The notes under the pieces: model-generated
Seen by the model: the letters and a program-made list of their open reading frames with translations, nothing else
Told to the model about the DNA's origin: nothing
Database searches by the model: none
Assembly: GCF_000186265.1 (NCBI RefSeq)
Contig: NC_014934.1
Coordinates: forward strand, 186,001 to 250,000
Direction of reading: 5' to 3'
Origin: Cellulophaga algicola DSM 14237
GTDB taxonomy: Bacteria; Bacteroidota; Bacteroidia; Flavobacteriales; Flavobacteriaceae
DNA length: 64,000 nt
Shown: piece after piece, positions 38,301 to 45,428 of the stretch
Layout: each line of letters opens with the position of its first letter
Numbering within the stretch: the first letter of the stretch is position 1
Position numbers and translations under genes: made by a program

Positions 38301-38508
38301 AACAGCCAAAGAAAACGGAATTGAATACAAGAAGCTTTCATTGAATGAAGAGGCGGAATGGATACAATATTTTAATGAGCAAAAAGCAAAAGCACAGAGT
38401 CTACAATCTGAAATCGACAAAACTGACTCTGAAATTGACAAAATGGTTTATGAATTGTACGGATTGACAGAAGATGAAATAAGAATAGTGGAAAAAGCCA
38501 CAGCTTAA
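35308..38508 (+). CDS. Cassette 2: type IIG restriction-modification enzyme
   Basis: 1,066 residues from the ATG at 35308 (MSLFQNSVLNKYL); the upstream GTG at 35230 lies inside a hairpin repeat and is rejected. An N-terminal PD-(D/E)XK nuclease is seen at about residues 85-106 (KKTDGAIL, then ALAVIELKG). It is followed by a helical linker and an N6-adenine methyltransferase with motif I DPACGSGAFL (about 440), GVDINEEAIEIAKLALW and motif IV NPPYVQ (about 564), then a TaqI-like specificity domain and a coiled-coil C-terminus. One polypeptide would both methylate and cut DNA at its site, as in Eco57I/BREX PglX-like enzymes. No accompanying BREX genes, so I call it a stand-alone type IIG system. 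Confidence 0.88.
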   Translation: MSLFQNSVLNKYLKGLESEKVNKAYERFTTHFHNPTIQENIRNSKEEQYQGEFLIDLFVNVFGYVKNPTPDFNLTTELKNIKGSKKTDGAILKGEKALAVIELKGTNTTDLSKVETQAFGYKNNQPGCNYVITSNFEKLRFYIDNAVDFEEFNLFQLTRERFEILWLCLSSEYLLKDVPKKIKEESLTQEENITKKLYKDYSSFRNEIFDSIQNENPEYDKLTLFKKTQKLLDRFLFIFFAEDRLLLPPNSIRSIVNQWTDLRDKYDEYFPLYDRFKKYFGYMNTGHKGMQHDIFAYNGGLFTPDEVLDKIKINDDLLYKHTVKLSNYDFESEVSVNVLGHIFEHSLTEIEEIQNELEGIPHDGGKTKRKKEGVFYTPKYITKYIVDKTVGMLCEEKKFELDIQESEYEKERKGRQKSTLKKLTKKLEDYRKWLLQLTICDPACGSGAFLNQALEFLITEHQYIDELQAKLFGDALVLSDIENVILENNIYGVDINEEAIEIAKLALWLHTAEKGRKLTSLNNNIKCGNSLIDDPNVAGHKAFNWQQEFPEVFARGGFDVVIGNPPYVQHRKIFEFSNFFKSAYKVYTGTSDLSVYFFEKAFNILKKNSVLGYINTNKFFNTEYGKELRDFLTKHNIHNIINFEQSAIFKDALVSSVILIATKEEPNNETNYIEFHKESINAEKFQRELENRNRTIKLDYLKNNSWLFENPLIKSLIDKIKNTGSNLKELVGIKINRGLTTGFDDGFILQEADYTELIKKDSKNINIIKPLLKGKHINRYYIEDSGLWLLNTHNGMRGTLEPIKVAEDYPAIYEHLVKKNIESNGKLEKRSDKGNHWSNLRNCAFLDEFGKEKVVWGLISGHWNFSLDSKNNYLTSASYFLTSSITPNRFILGLLNSRLNKFYFENVGEKTAGGAYVLKKVSVEKFIIPNSTENQKFNLCNKVIHIEEKTSIFQSLKESFINLLISKFSLESSSNKLNKWAEYDFAVFLKELEKIRKKTAKENGIEYKKLSLNEEAEWIQYFNEQKAKAQSLQSEIDKTDSEIDKMVYELYGLTEDEIRIVEKATA

Positions 38509-38510
38509 GC

Positions 38511-38568
38511 CATACACATTTGCAATTCGCACCAGCCAATGCTACGCCAAAAATTGCAAAAGAGTATA
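38511..38568 (+). repeat. CACATTT/AAAAGAG hairpin, copy B (end of cassette 2)
   Basis: CATACACATTTGCAATT and AATTGCAAAAGAGTATA pair except for a symmetric internal bulge (ACA opposite AGAG-type bases). It starts two bases after the stop codon of the type IIG gene. A nearly identical copy ends the genes of cassette 9. GCCAACGC follows at 38574. Confidence 0.75.
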
Positions 38569-38609
38569 ACTTTGCCAACGCTAGCAAGTTTGCGGAAAGA
38601 AAAGCCAGA

Positions 38610-38743
38610 CACCTAACACCGTATATAATTTATTGCTAGTTTTTGCTTATTTATGAAAATTCTCGCAGACTTTATATTTGTGATTTATTTACTAAATTAG
38701 TTGCTTGAAACACGCAACAAACCATATACAACAACGTTAGCTA
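38610..38743 (+). repeat. attC-like site 3 (ends cassette 2, short type)
   Basis: 134 bp. Opens CACCTAAC, closes ACG^TTAGC. Arms GTATATAATTTATTGC and GTATATGGTTTGTTGC pair with only A/C-type differences. R'' CACCTAA matches the cassette start TTAGGTG at 35188. The same short type ends cassette 10. Confidence 0.85.
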
Positions 38744-38766
38744 CCATTTGAACAAACATCGAGCTT

Positions 38767-40683
38767 ATGCCAAAAAGTAGAGGAAGAAAGAAAAAAAAGA
38801 AAAAGACAAAAATAGTCTATGGAAAAACTTCTGGTGTGAAAAGAGAACTTGTTAATGGAATAGAATTAAAATTAGATGGTAAAAATATTACTGTAAAAAA
38901 CAAGCGAACCAAAAAGCAACACGAAGAATACATTCAACAAGTAATAGCGAATAGACCTAAAAATCTAGAGTTTATTGAGAAGTCTATCGAAAGAGTAATC
39001 GAAATTTTTAAAACATTCGATAATTTTCAACTATTAGGTTTCCTTTCTTATAATCACTTTCTAAACCACAATAATTCAGATGATGATGGAATGGCTGAAG
39101 TGACTTTAGAATATGCGAATAGTTTTGCAACCGCTCTATCGAACAATCCTACAAAACAACCAACTACTGATATTTTCGAGGAGCTTAAGGATTTACTTAC
39201 TAATATTAGAATGGCTTATAACGCCTATATTTCTACAGAAGGTTTAGTTGGAAATTATACCGAACAAGAAAGTCATTTAAGATTTCTAACTGTTTTGGAA
39301 GCCCTGCATATGCGAGGAGATGGATATATGAACCATATCTATGAAGTATTCAAAGAAATGTTTTCTGGACACGACCAATTTTTTATTGATAATTATGGTT
39401 TTAATTCAAATGACATTCTAGAAACGTTCATACAATTAGAAGATTCTTGGTATTGTAGGTTAAGATTACCTAATGGAGCGCCACATCCAAGTTCTATGAA
39501 AAGATTTAAGGAATGGTATGAGGCAAAAGGAATAAAATCGTTCCGAGCTGATGACCCACAGCCAATGATTGATTTTCTGGCAGACAATCCCGATTTCGTT
39601 TCGCGAGAAGGAAAACCTGATGGATTTTTAATCAATGACCCAAAACAGTTTCAAGAATTACATAAAATAAGATTTAGAAAAGAACAACATAAAAAAGTAG
39701 CTGAAGCGATTACTCAAGATTTCGGAGAAAATACAGATTTCCTAAACCCAAAGTTTCAAGGTTTACCATTGAATGAAACTTTAATATCCCAAAAACCTAT
39801 AATCAAATACAAAAATGAACTCTATCTTTTTGCTTTTAACATTCTAACACGAAATATTTTTGATATTGCAGAATCCTTAATAAAAAATGCAAATAAAAAA
39901 TATTATAAAGAAAAATATCTAGGTAATAAATACTCACTTTCGAGAGACAACTATCTAGAAAACAAAACAGCAGAATTACTAGATAATTTTATAAAAAAAT
40001 CGACTTCATATCTCAATCTTAAATATAAACCAGGAATACTTGATGAAAATGACAATCTAGTAGAAACTGAATTAGACTTACTTATTGTTTCAGAAAAAGC
40101 CAATTATATTATTGAAATAAAAGCTGGAGGTTTATCTGCACCATCAAAAAGAGGTGCTTTAAAAAGTTTAACAGGTCAGCTTTCAGAAACTGTAGGTTAT
40201 GGAGCTTATCAAAGCCATCGTGCTTACAAATATATTTTAGAAGATGACAATAATTCCTTTTATGATAAACAAGGAAACTTAATAAATGTAGATAATACCA
40301 AGAAGACATTTAGATTAACAATAACACTTGAACATTTATCTGGATTTATTTCAAACCTACACGAATTAAAAGAATTGGGAATCGTAAAACCTGACGTAGA
40401 ATTCGCTTGGAATTGTAGCTTATTCGACTTAATGATATTTTCCGATATTTTAGAAAACGAAGATGACTTTATAGAATATTTAGAACAAAGAATTCCATTG
40501 TTCACGAGTGAAAAAATACGAGTGAATGATGAAATTGACTTATTAGGTTACTTTCTCGAAAACGGAAAATTAGTTGACGAGAAACTTCTAAAAAAAGTAG
40601 ATGATTATTCATTAAATAAAACTTCTCAAGAGATAGATGAATATTTTCAAAAGGGAGGAAAAAAACCGAGGAAAAAACGGTAG
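38767..40683 (+). CDS. Cassette 3: PD-(D/E)XK-like nuclease protein, unknown family
   Basis: 638 residues. The N-terminus is extremely basic (SRGRKKKKKKTK). The middle (about 60-250) is helical and unrecognised. At about 433-456 the segment ETELDLLIVSE...NYIIEIKAGG fits the core of a PD-(D/E)XK nuclease (D, then ExK), preceded by a helix with ENKTAELLDNF. A DNA-cutting defence role is likely from fold and neighbours, but this is inference. The C-terminus is again basic (KKPRKKR). The TAG stop lies inside the R'' box of its attC-like site. ATG at 38767 is 31 bp from the cassette start. Confidence 0.6.
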   Translation: MPKSRGRKKKKKKTKIVYGKTSGVKRELVNGIELKLDGKNITVKNKRTKKQHEEYIQQVIANRPKNLEFIEKSIERVIEIFKTFDNFQLLGFLSYNHFLNHNNSDDDGMAEVTLEYANSFATALSNNPTKQPTTDIFEELKDLLTNIRMAYNAYISTEGLVGNYTEQESHLRFLTVLEALHMRGDGYMNHIYEVFKEMFSGHDQFFIDNYGFNSNDILETFIQLEDSWYCRLRLPNGAPHPSSMKRFKEWYEAKGIKSFRADDPQPMIDFLADNPDFVSREGKPDGFLINDPKQFQELHKIRFRKEQHKKVAEAITQDFGENTDFLNPKFQGLPLNETLISQKPIIKYKNELYLFAFNILTRNIFDIAESLIKNANKKYYKEKYLGNKYSLSRDNYLENKTAELLDNFIKKSTSYLNLKYKPGILDENDNLVETELDLLIVSEKANYIIEIKAGGLSAPSKRGALKSLTGQLSETVGYGAYQSHRAYKYILEDDNNSFYDKQGNLINVDNTKKTFRLTITLEHLSGFISNLHELKELGIVKPDVEFAWNCSLFDLMIFSDILENEDDFIEYLEQRIPLFTSEKIRVNDEIDLLGYFLENGKLVDEKLLKKVDDYSLNKTSQEIDEYFQKGGKKPRKKR

Positions 40684-40877
40684 CTAACAATGTATATAAA
40701 ACATAGCTTTTATAGGCTTTACCAAAGGTTTTTGTGTATTTATGAAGACCGCCAAATTTTTAAATTTGGCTTTTAGAAAAGAAAAATAAAAAAGAAAAAT
40801 TTAAAAATTCGGCTCGTGTATAATTCGAAAATTTAGCGTCTATTTATACGCTACGTTTCATATACTAGACGTTGTAA
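40681..40877 (+). repeat. attC-like site 4 (ends cassette 3)
   Basis: Opens TAGCTAAC, closes ACG^TTGTA. Arms GTATATAAAACATAGC and GTATATGAAACGTAGC. R'' GGTAGCTAA matches the cassette start TTAGCTACC at 38737. The loop has the hairpin GCCAAATTT / AAATTTGGC. Confidence 0.87.
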
Positions 40878-40889
40878 GCAATTTAAAAA

Positions 40890-41399
40890 ATGGAAGACAA
40901 TTTTAAATTAACTACTGAAGGAGTATTAATAATCGCGTCTTCAAATTCTTTAAAAGAGAAGTATAAAACCGAAGAATTTAATTACGATTTTCCAGATGGT
41001 CTTAGTCAGTTGATTTTGAATAACTCAATCATTGCAATAACAAATTCTGGCGGAGATAATTTGTTAATGGAATTCTCATTGGAAAAAGAGCTTGACATTA
41101 TTGAATTTGATAAGGTTATTGAGCAATCAATAGAATTATCTGAAAATGACGAGTTATTAATCCTTTCACATGCTGAATTCACTATGATTTGTAATAAAGA
41201 TGGAGATTACAAAAATGATAAATGTTGGCCAATAAAATTTTCAAAACCAATTGAAAAGGGAAAATATCTAGTGCAAATTGCTGTAATTGACGTTGAAGAA
41301 GAATTTGAAAAATACAACGCATATTTTAAGGTAAATATTAATCTAAAAAAGATTTCGGAAGTACTAATCCCAAATTTTGTTTGCGAATTGTGCGAGTAA
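40890..41399 (+). CDS. Cassette 4: unknown acidic protein
   Basis: 169 residues, acidic, no signal peptide and no TM helix; mixed alpha/beta (GVLIIASSNSLKEKYK, LILNNSIIAITNSGGDNLLMEF, DELLILSHAEFTMICNKDGDY). Not recognised. Its size, acidity and lone position are like those of immunity-type or regulatory cassette proteins, but there is no direct evidence. ATG is 18 bp from the cassette border, the stop 5 bp before the R'' box: a minimal one-gene cassette. Confidence 0.65.
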   Translation: MEDNFKLTTEGVLIIASSNSLKEKYKTEEFNYDFPDGLSQLILNNSIIAITNSGGDNLLMEFSLEKELDIIEFDKVIEQSIELSENDELLILSHAEFTMICNKDGDYKNDKCWPIKFSKPIEKGKYLVQIAVIDVEEEFEKYNAYFKVNINLKKISEVLIPNFVCELCE

Positions 41400-41404
41400 A
41401 AACT

Positions 41405-41602
41405 GCTTACAACAAAACCTATAAACAATACGGGCTTAGGTTTTAAACGCCAAGTTCTGTGTATATTTATCATGTCGCGAAATCTTATGGATTTCGCTTT
41501 GAGACAAAAAAAGAAAAAACAAAACCCAAAGATTTCGCTACGTGCATGGCGGAAAGTAAACGCTAGTTTGCTCCCGTACTGTTCATAGCCTAATCGTTAG
41601 CA
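41405..41602 (+). repeat. attC-like site 5 (ends cassette 4)
   Basis: Opens GCTTACAAC, closes TCG^TTAGC. Arms CTATAAACAATACGGG and the right arm CCCGTACTGTTCATAG. R'' GCTTACAA is the exact reverse complement of the cassette start TTGTAAGC at 40872, the clearest such case. Inner hairpin GCGAAATC / GATTTCGC. Confidence 0.9.
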
Positions 41603-42276
41603 AAAATGGCTCAAAAAAATTTACAGTTGGCTTAACGCATAAGCGAAATAAAAAATACTAATAATGAAAGTAACGAACCTTACGGGATTAACAGACGAAG
41701 AACTATTGGTCGAAAAAAAGAAACTAAAGAAGTCAAAAATAATAAATGCTTTTGTTATTGGATTTCTTGTGAGCATTGTTATAGCTGGAATTGTTTCGTC
41801 GATTATTGGAAAAAATTATGTAGTACTTATTCCGTTACTATTTCCTATCTACTTTATTTATAAAATTGTTAGTAATTCAAAAAAAAATAATGAATTGGAG
41901 ATACTCTTGAAGAAACGAAATCTGAATTGAACTACTACACAAACACAATTATTCGTAAATGGACATAATCAAACGCAACCGTTGCGCAGATGGACTTTTT
42001 AGCTAGTTTATGAAAATGGAATCGTTTTCTAATCGGTCTCCAATCTACATAAAGAGCCTGCGCTTACTCTTGTGTATCGCCACATTTGCTAACAAAACCT
42101 ATACATAATGCGAACTTTTGGGTGAAACGGAATGGTCTGGGTATATTTGTGATGTCGCTAAATCTTTGGGATTTAGCTTTGGACAAAAAAAAGAAAAAGC
42201 GAAACCCAAAGGTTTAGCTTAGTGCGTGGCGGGAAATCCGTCGGATTTCAGCCCCGCACTATGCATAGCTCAGCCG
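41597..42276 (+). repeat. Cassette 5: duplicate of cassette 1 (680 bp)
   Basis: By direct comparison the unit is the same as 34508-35187 over its whole length, including gene, noncoding part and attC-like site, offset by 7,089 bp. Units 1 and 5 are thus recent copies, by re-insertion or recombination. Confidence 0.9.
41664..41930 (+). CDS. Cassette 5: small two-helix membrane protein (second copy)
   Basis: 88 residues, identical to the product of 34575-34841: a charged N-terminal helix, two TM helices and a charged tail. Unknown function. The identity at DNA level extends through the noncoding flanks, so both copies sit in the same cassette context. Confidence 0.75.
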   Translation: MKVTNLTGLTDEELLVEKKKLKKSKIINAFVIGFLVSIVIAGIVSSIIGKNYVVLIPLLFPIYFIYKIVSNSKKNNELEILLKKRNLN

Positions 42277-42282
42277 TTGTGC
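42088..42282 (+). repeat. attC-like site 6 (ends cassette 5)
   Basis: Same sequence as site 2 up to the cut point, then CCG^TTGTG because a different cassette follows. This difference places the crossover exactly at G^TT. Confidence 0.9.
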
Positions 42283-42318
42283 TTCATTATCAAAAACTAT
42301 GTCATCAACACCAGATTT

Positions 42319-42792
42319 ATGATTAAAAAAATATTTATACTACTCATTGTTCCTCTAATATTAAGTTGTGGACAAAAAACCGAACCAAAAGAAATACTAT
42401 TCGTCTGCACACACGGAGCGGCAAGGAGTCCTATTGCGGCAGCCTACTTTAATAAAATTGCTAAGGAGCAGGGTTTAAACTATCGAGCGGTTTTCAGAGG
42501 AACTGAACCTGATAGCGTGCTAACCAATGGAACTGCAAACGGACTAAAGAAAGATGAATTCAAAATAAGTGATTGGAAACCGGAATTGGTATCTGAAAAT
42601 GATGCTAACAATGCTTTCAAAATTATAACTTTTGATTGTGAGCTTCCGCTAAATGTAACTTCCAAAAAAACAGAGCAATGGAATGGCACGCCACCGATAA
42701 GCAAGGATTATGACAAAGCACGTGATATAATTAAAGAAAAAGTAAATCGGTTAGTGGAAACTCTACAGGAACAAACATTGGAGCGGAAATAA
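42319..42792 (+). CDS. Cassette 6: lipoprotein with low-molecular-weight phosphatase/arsenate-reductase fold
   Basis: 157 residues from the ATG at 42319; the longer frame from 42226 would begin inside the previous attC-like site. A lipoprotein leader (IFILLIVPLILSCGQ) is followed by the P-loop of the LMW-PTP/ArsC fold, ILFVCTHGAARSPIAAAYF, with the C-x5-R motif (CTHGAAR) and a downstream ITFDCELP. Enzymes of this fold are normally cytoplasmic; the lipid anchor would put this one outside the inner membrane, where thiol-coupled arsenate reduction is unlikely, so phosphatase or a binding role is possible. Single-gene cassette. Confidence 0.7.
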   Translation: MIKKIFILLIVPLILSCGQKTEPKEILFVCTHGAARSPIAAAYFNKIAKEQGLNYRAVFRGTEPDSVLTNGTANGLKKDEFKISDWKPELVSENDANNAFKIITFDCELPLNVTSKKTEQWNGTPPISKDYDKARDIIKEKVNRLVETLQEQTLERK

Positions 42793-42797
42793 CGAAA

Positions 42798-42993
42798 GCA
42801 CAACAAAACCTATGAACAATACGGGCTTAGGCTGTAAACGCTATGGTCTGTGTATATTTATAATGTCGCGAAATCTTTGGGATTTCGCTTTGACACAAAA
42901 AAAGAAAAAGCAAAACCAAAAGATTTCGCTAAGTGCATGGCGGAAAGCAAACGCTAGTTTGCTCCCGTACTGTTCATAGCTCAACCGTTACCT
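42798..42993 (+). repeat. attC-like site 7 (ends cassette 6)
   Basis: Opens GCACAAC, closes CCG^TTACC. Arms CTATGAACAATACGGG and CTATGAACAGTACGGG, one of the two usual wobbles here being a true pair. R'' AAGCACAA matches TTGTGCTT at 42277. Inner hairpin GCGAAATC / GATTTCGC. Confidence 0.88.
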
Positions 42994-43014
42994 GCAAGCT
43001 AAAAAAACGACAAT

Positions 43015-43824
43015 ATGAAAACATTTCTATTCGCGTGGAATCCTAAAAAATGGAATTGGACAACTCTTGAACAGAGCATTGACCAAATCGAACAAACAGG
43101 TCGAGCGACAGAAAAATGGAGTGTAATAAGTCATAAAAAAATACAACCAGGAGACAGAGCATTTTTGATGCGACTTGGAGAAGAACCGAAAGGAATAATG
43201 GCTGCCGGATTTGTGTCGACACCACCATTTTTATCAAAGCATTGGAGCGGAGAAGATAAATTAGTGAATCGTGTAATGATTGACTTTGAAGCAATTTTAA
43301 ACCCTGCAAAAGAACCGCTTCTTAACATTGACATTTTAAATCAAGGTAATTTAGCAAAAGTAAATTGGACACCTCAATCTTCGGGAATTGAGATTAACCC
43401 AGAAGTTACAGACGAATTAGAAGCTGTATGGTTTGACTTTTTGACAACCCAAGAAATCCGACATAATCCGTTCAAAGAAACCGAAAAGGACGAACAGAAA
43501 GTTTATACAGAAGGAACACCAAATCAAGTTTTGGTAACTAAATATGAACGAAATCCATTTGCAAGAAAAACTTGCATTCAACACTTTGGACTTTCTTGCT
43601 CTGTTTGCGAATTTGACTTTGAGAAAAAATACGGAGAATTAGGAAATGGATTTATTCACGTTCACCATTTAAAACAAGTTGCTAATATTGGAAAAGAATA
43701 TAAAATTGACCCAATAAAGGATTTGAGACCTGTTTGTCCAAACTGTCACGCAATGATTCATAAGCGAAAAGAACCATACACGATTGAAGAAATGAAAGAA
43801 AAAATGAATAAAGCCAGCAGGTAA
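43015..43824 (+). CDS. Cassette 7: EVE-HNH endonuclease
   Basis: 269 residues. The N-terminal part (about 1-140) has the look of an EVE/PUA-like modified-base reader (FAWNPKKWNWTT, IQPGDRAFLMRLGEEPKGIMAAG). The C-terminal HNH domain (about 180-265) is complete: CSVC...FIHVHHLKQ...DLRPVCPNCHAMIHKRK, with two CxxC pairs for structural zinc and the catalytic HH. Such fusions are predicted to cut DNA carrying modified cytosine, i.e. a modification-dependent (type IV-like) restriction enzyme against phages with altered DNA. Its TAA stop lies inside the R'' box. Confidence 0.82.
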   Translation: MKTFLFAWNPKKWNWTTLEQSIDQIEQTGRATEKWSVISHKKIQPGDRAFLMRLGEEPKGIMAAGFVSTPPFLSKHWSGEDKLVNRVMIDFEAILNPAKEPLLNIDILNQGNLAKVNWTPQSSGIEINPEVTDELEAVWFDFLTTQEIRHNPFKETEKDEQKVYTEGTPNQVLVTKYERNPFARKTCIQHFGLSCSVCEFDFEKKYGELGNGFIHVHHLKQVANIGKEYKIDPIKDLRPVCPNCHAMIHKRKEPYTIEEMKEKMNKASR

Positions 43825-43949
43825 CAATGTATATAAAAAATAGGCGAAATAGTGCTGAATTCAAGGGTTGTGGCTCGTATCAAACTTTGTGCTTAACCGA
43901 AAGTTTCGTGCTTCGTAATCGCCTACTTTTCATATACTAACCGTTGTAC
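43819..43949 (+). repeat. attC-like site 8 (ends cassette 7, short type)
   Basis: 131 bp. Opens AGGTAAC, closes CCG^TTGTA. Arms GTATATAAAAAATAGGCG and GTATATGAAAAGTAGGCG. R'' GCAGGTAA matches TTACCTGC at 42988. Middle part differs from all other sites. Confidence 0.85.
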
Positions 43950-43976
43950 CACATTTAAGAAAAGCTTGTAACCTGA

Positions 43977-44447
43977 ATGAAAATCTTTCCAACTAAAATA
44001 CATTTGGTTACATTAACAGAAGATAGTTCGATAGCAATATCTGAATTACAAAAGAAAATGCTGTCGGAAAAGCAATTCGTTTCTGACTGGGATAAGCAAG
44101 TTTTTATCGGAAAAATAAATGATTCAGAATTTGAAGTTAAGTTATCCAAAAAAGTTTACGGAGCTTTCTGTGTGATAAAAGGTAAACTTGAAAATAAAAA
44201 TGGGGTTTTGAAAATTGGAATAAACAAGAACTTTAAAACAGTTTTATTTGGACTCTTCCTACTCCCAATTATTGGATTTATAATTTCGTTAATAATAAAC
44301 GGATTTGGAAACTCAAAAGAATTAATATTTCCGACAATAATGTTTCCAATCGCATTACGTTTTGTTTTTATCGAATTTGGATTTCGGATTATTTCCGAAA
44401 ATGGACTAAATAAGCTGAGTAAAATAATTGGCGTTGAAAAAAAATAA
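43977..44447 (+). CDS. Cassette 8: unknown membrane protein
   Basis: 156 residues. A soluble N-terminal half with beta character (QVFIGKINDSEFEVKLSKK, AFCVIKGKLENKNGVLKIG) is followed by two hydrophobic helices at about 88-108 (VLFGLFLLPIIGFIISLII) and 115-135. No family recognised. Single-gene cassette, all in the array direction. Confidence 0.65.
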   Translation: MKIFPTKIHLVTLTEDSSIAISELQKKMLSEKQFVSDWDKQVFIGKINDSEFEVKLSKKVYGAFCVIKGKLENKNGVLKIGINKNFKTVLFGLFLLPIIGFIISLIINGFGNSKELIFPTIMFPIALRFVFIEFGFRIISENGLNKLSKIIGVEKK

Positions 44448-44452
44448 AACGT

Positions 44453-44648
44453 GGTACAACACAACCTATACGTAATGCGGGCTTTAAAGCTTAAACGGCA
44501 AGGTTTGTGTATATTTATAAGGTCGCTAAATCTTATGGATTTAGCTTTGAAACAAAAAATAAAACTAAACAATAAGCTTTAGCTTCGTGCATAGACGGAA
44601 AGTAAAAGTTTCCTTGCCTCCGCACTACGCATAGCTGCAACGTTGTGC
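44453..44648 (+). repeat. attC-like site 9 (ends cassette 8)
   Basis: Opens GGTACAAC, closes ACG^TTGTG. Arms CTATACGTAATGCGG and CTATGCGTAGTGCGG; the central ACGT replaces AAAC or AAGC of other sites with matching change in the other arm. R'' GTGGTACAA matches TTGTACCAC at 43944. Confidence 0.88.
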
Positions 44649-44705
44649 ATAATGCGAAAATCGTGCTACAATTGAACATTTGAACTAAAAACGCCAACGC
44701 GCAAA

Positions 44706-44763
44706 CAGCACATTTGGTTTTTTGCCGAAACATAAGCCAACGCTGAAAAAACCAAAAGAGCTG
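44706..44763 (+). repeat. CACATTT/AAAAGAG hairpin, copy C (start of cassette 9)
   Basis: CAGCACATTTGGTTTTTT and AAAAAACCAAAAGAGCTG pair with the same ACA/AGAG-type bulge as the other copies. GCCAACGC motifs flank and interrupt it (44693, 44736, 44771). Confidence 0.7.
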
Positions 44764-44815
44764 TTTTTTTTGCCAACGCTCGAAAAAAATACGGAAAGCC
44801 ATAATGTGGAAATGA

Positions 44816-45375
44816 ACCACTATGGACTTAAAGTCCATAGTTTCTGGCTGGTGACTTAAAGTCACCCAAAAGTCATCGTTCCAATATGAAATTTGTGTTT
44901 TCTCCATCATCTGGCTTTCTATGATGCTCCAAATACTCATTAACCATTTGATCAGTTATATTACCTGTACTCCAACAACCATAACCTATTCCCCAAAAGT
45001 GACGACCCCAATATTTTGACTTTAATGCAGGAAATTCTTGTTGAAGCTTTCGAGAACTTCTACCCTTTAACTTCTTCATCAAATAGCTTAGACTCATTGA
45101 TGGTCGATATTCAATATGCATGTGAACGTGGTCTTTTGAAACAACTCCCTTCAATATCTGAACATCTTCAGAATCACATATTTGTAATAAGATTGTTCGA
45201 CAACGAATCTGAATATCGCCTTCCAAAACAGAATAACGATATTTTGTACTCCAAACTAAGTGAGCAGTCAACCTCGAAACGCTATGTCCATTAGTCCTTT
45301 GTTCAGCCATAAATCAAAGGTAGGTCTTTTTAGAAGCTAAAGCGAAATGCACTAAAGTGCATAGTTTTAACTATT
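44816..45375 (-). mobile_element. IS200/IS605-like insertion sequence (transposase only)
   Basis: A Y1 transposase gene flanked by small palindromes as in IS200/IS605 ends: CTATGGACTT/AAGTCCATAG at 44820-44840 and GGTGACTTAAAGTCACC at 44850-44866 on the gene's 3' side, ATGCACTAAAGTGCAT at 45347-45362 on its 5' side. No terminal inverted repeats or target duplication, as expected. No tnpB. Exact ends not certain. Confidence 0.7.
44873..45310 (-). CDS. tnpA: IS200/IS605-family transposase TnpA
   Basis: 145 residues of the HUH-Y1 family: VSRLTAHLVWSTKYRYSVL at the N-terminus, the metal-binding HUH motif DHVHMHIEY, LMKKLKGRSSRKLQQEFP, WGRHFWGIGYGCWSTGN and the helix ITDQMVNEYLEHHR. The usual catalytic Tyr context is YGCWSTGN. 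It cuts and joins single-stranded DNA at hairpin ends. It is the only gene on the minus strand within the array, confirming it as an insertion into cassette 9. Confidence 0.9.
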   Translation of the reverse strand: MAEQRTNGHSVSRLTAHLVWSTKYRYSVLEGDIQIRCRTILLQICDSEDVQILKGVVSKDHVHMHIEYRPSMSLSYLMKKLKGRSSRKLQQEFPALKSKYWGRHFWGIGYGCWSTGNITDQMVNEYLEHHRKPDDGENTNFILER

Positions 45376-45428
45376 TTTGAGACCAATAAAAAAAGACTGT
45401 ATTTTGACATACAAAACTGACCAAAAAA

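Noticed and set aside
42226..42318. Upstream extension of the ArsC-like gene from a GTG at 42226
   Set aside because: It runs through the recombination site of the previous cassette, and the ATG at 42319 begins a clean lipoprotein leader.
45016..45294. Plus-strand 92-codon open frame within the IS200-like element
   Set aside because: It is the antisense shadow of the transposase gene, which has full family similarity.
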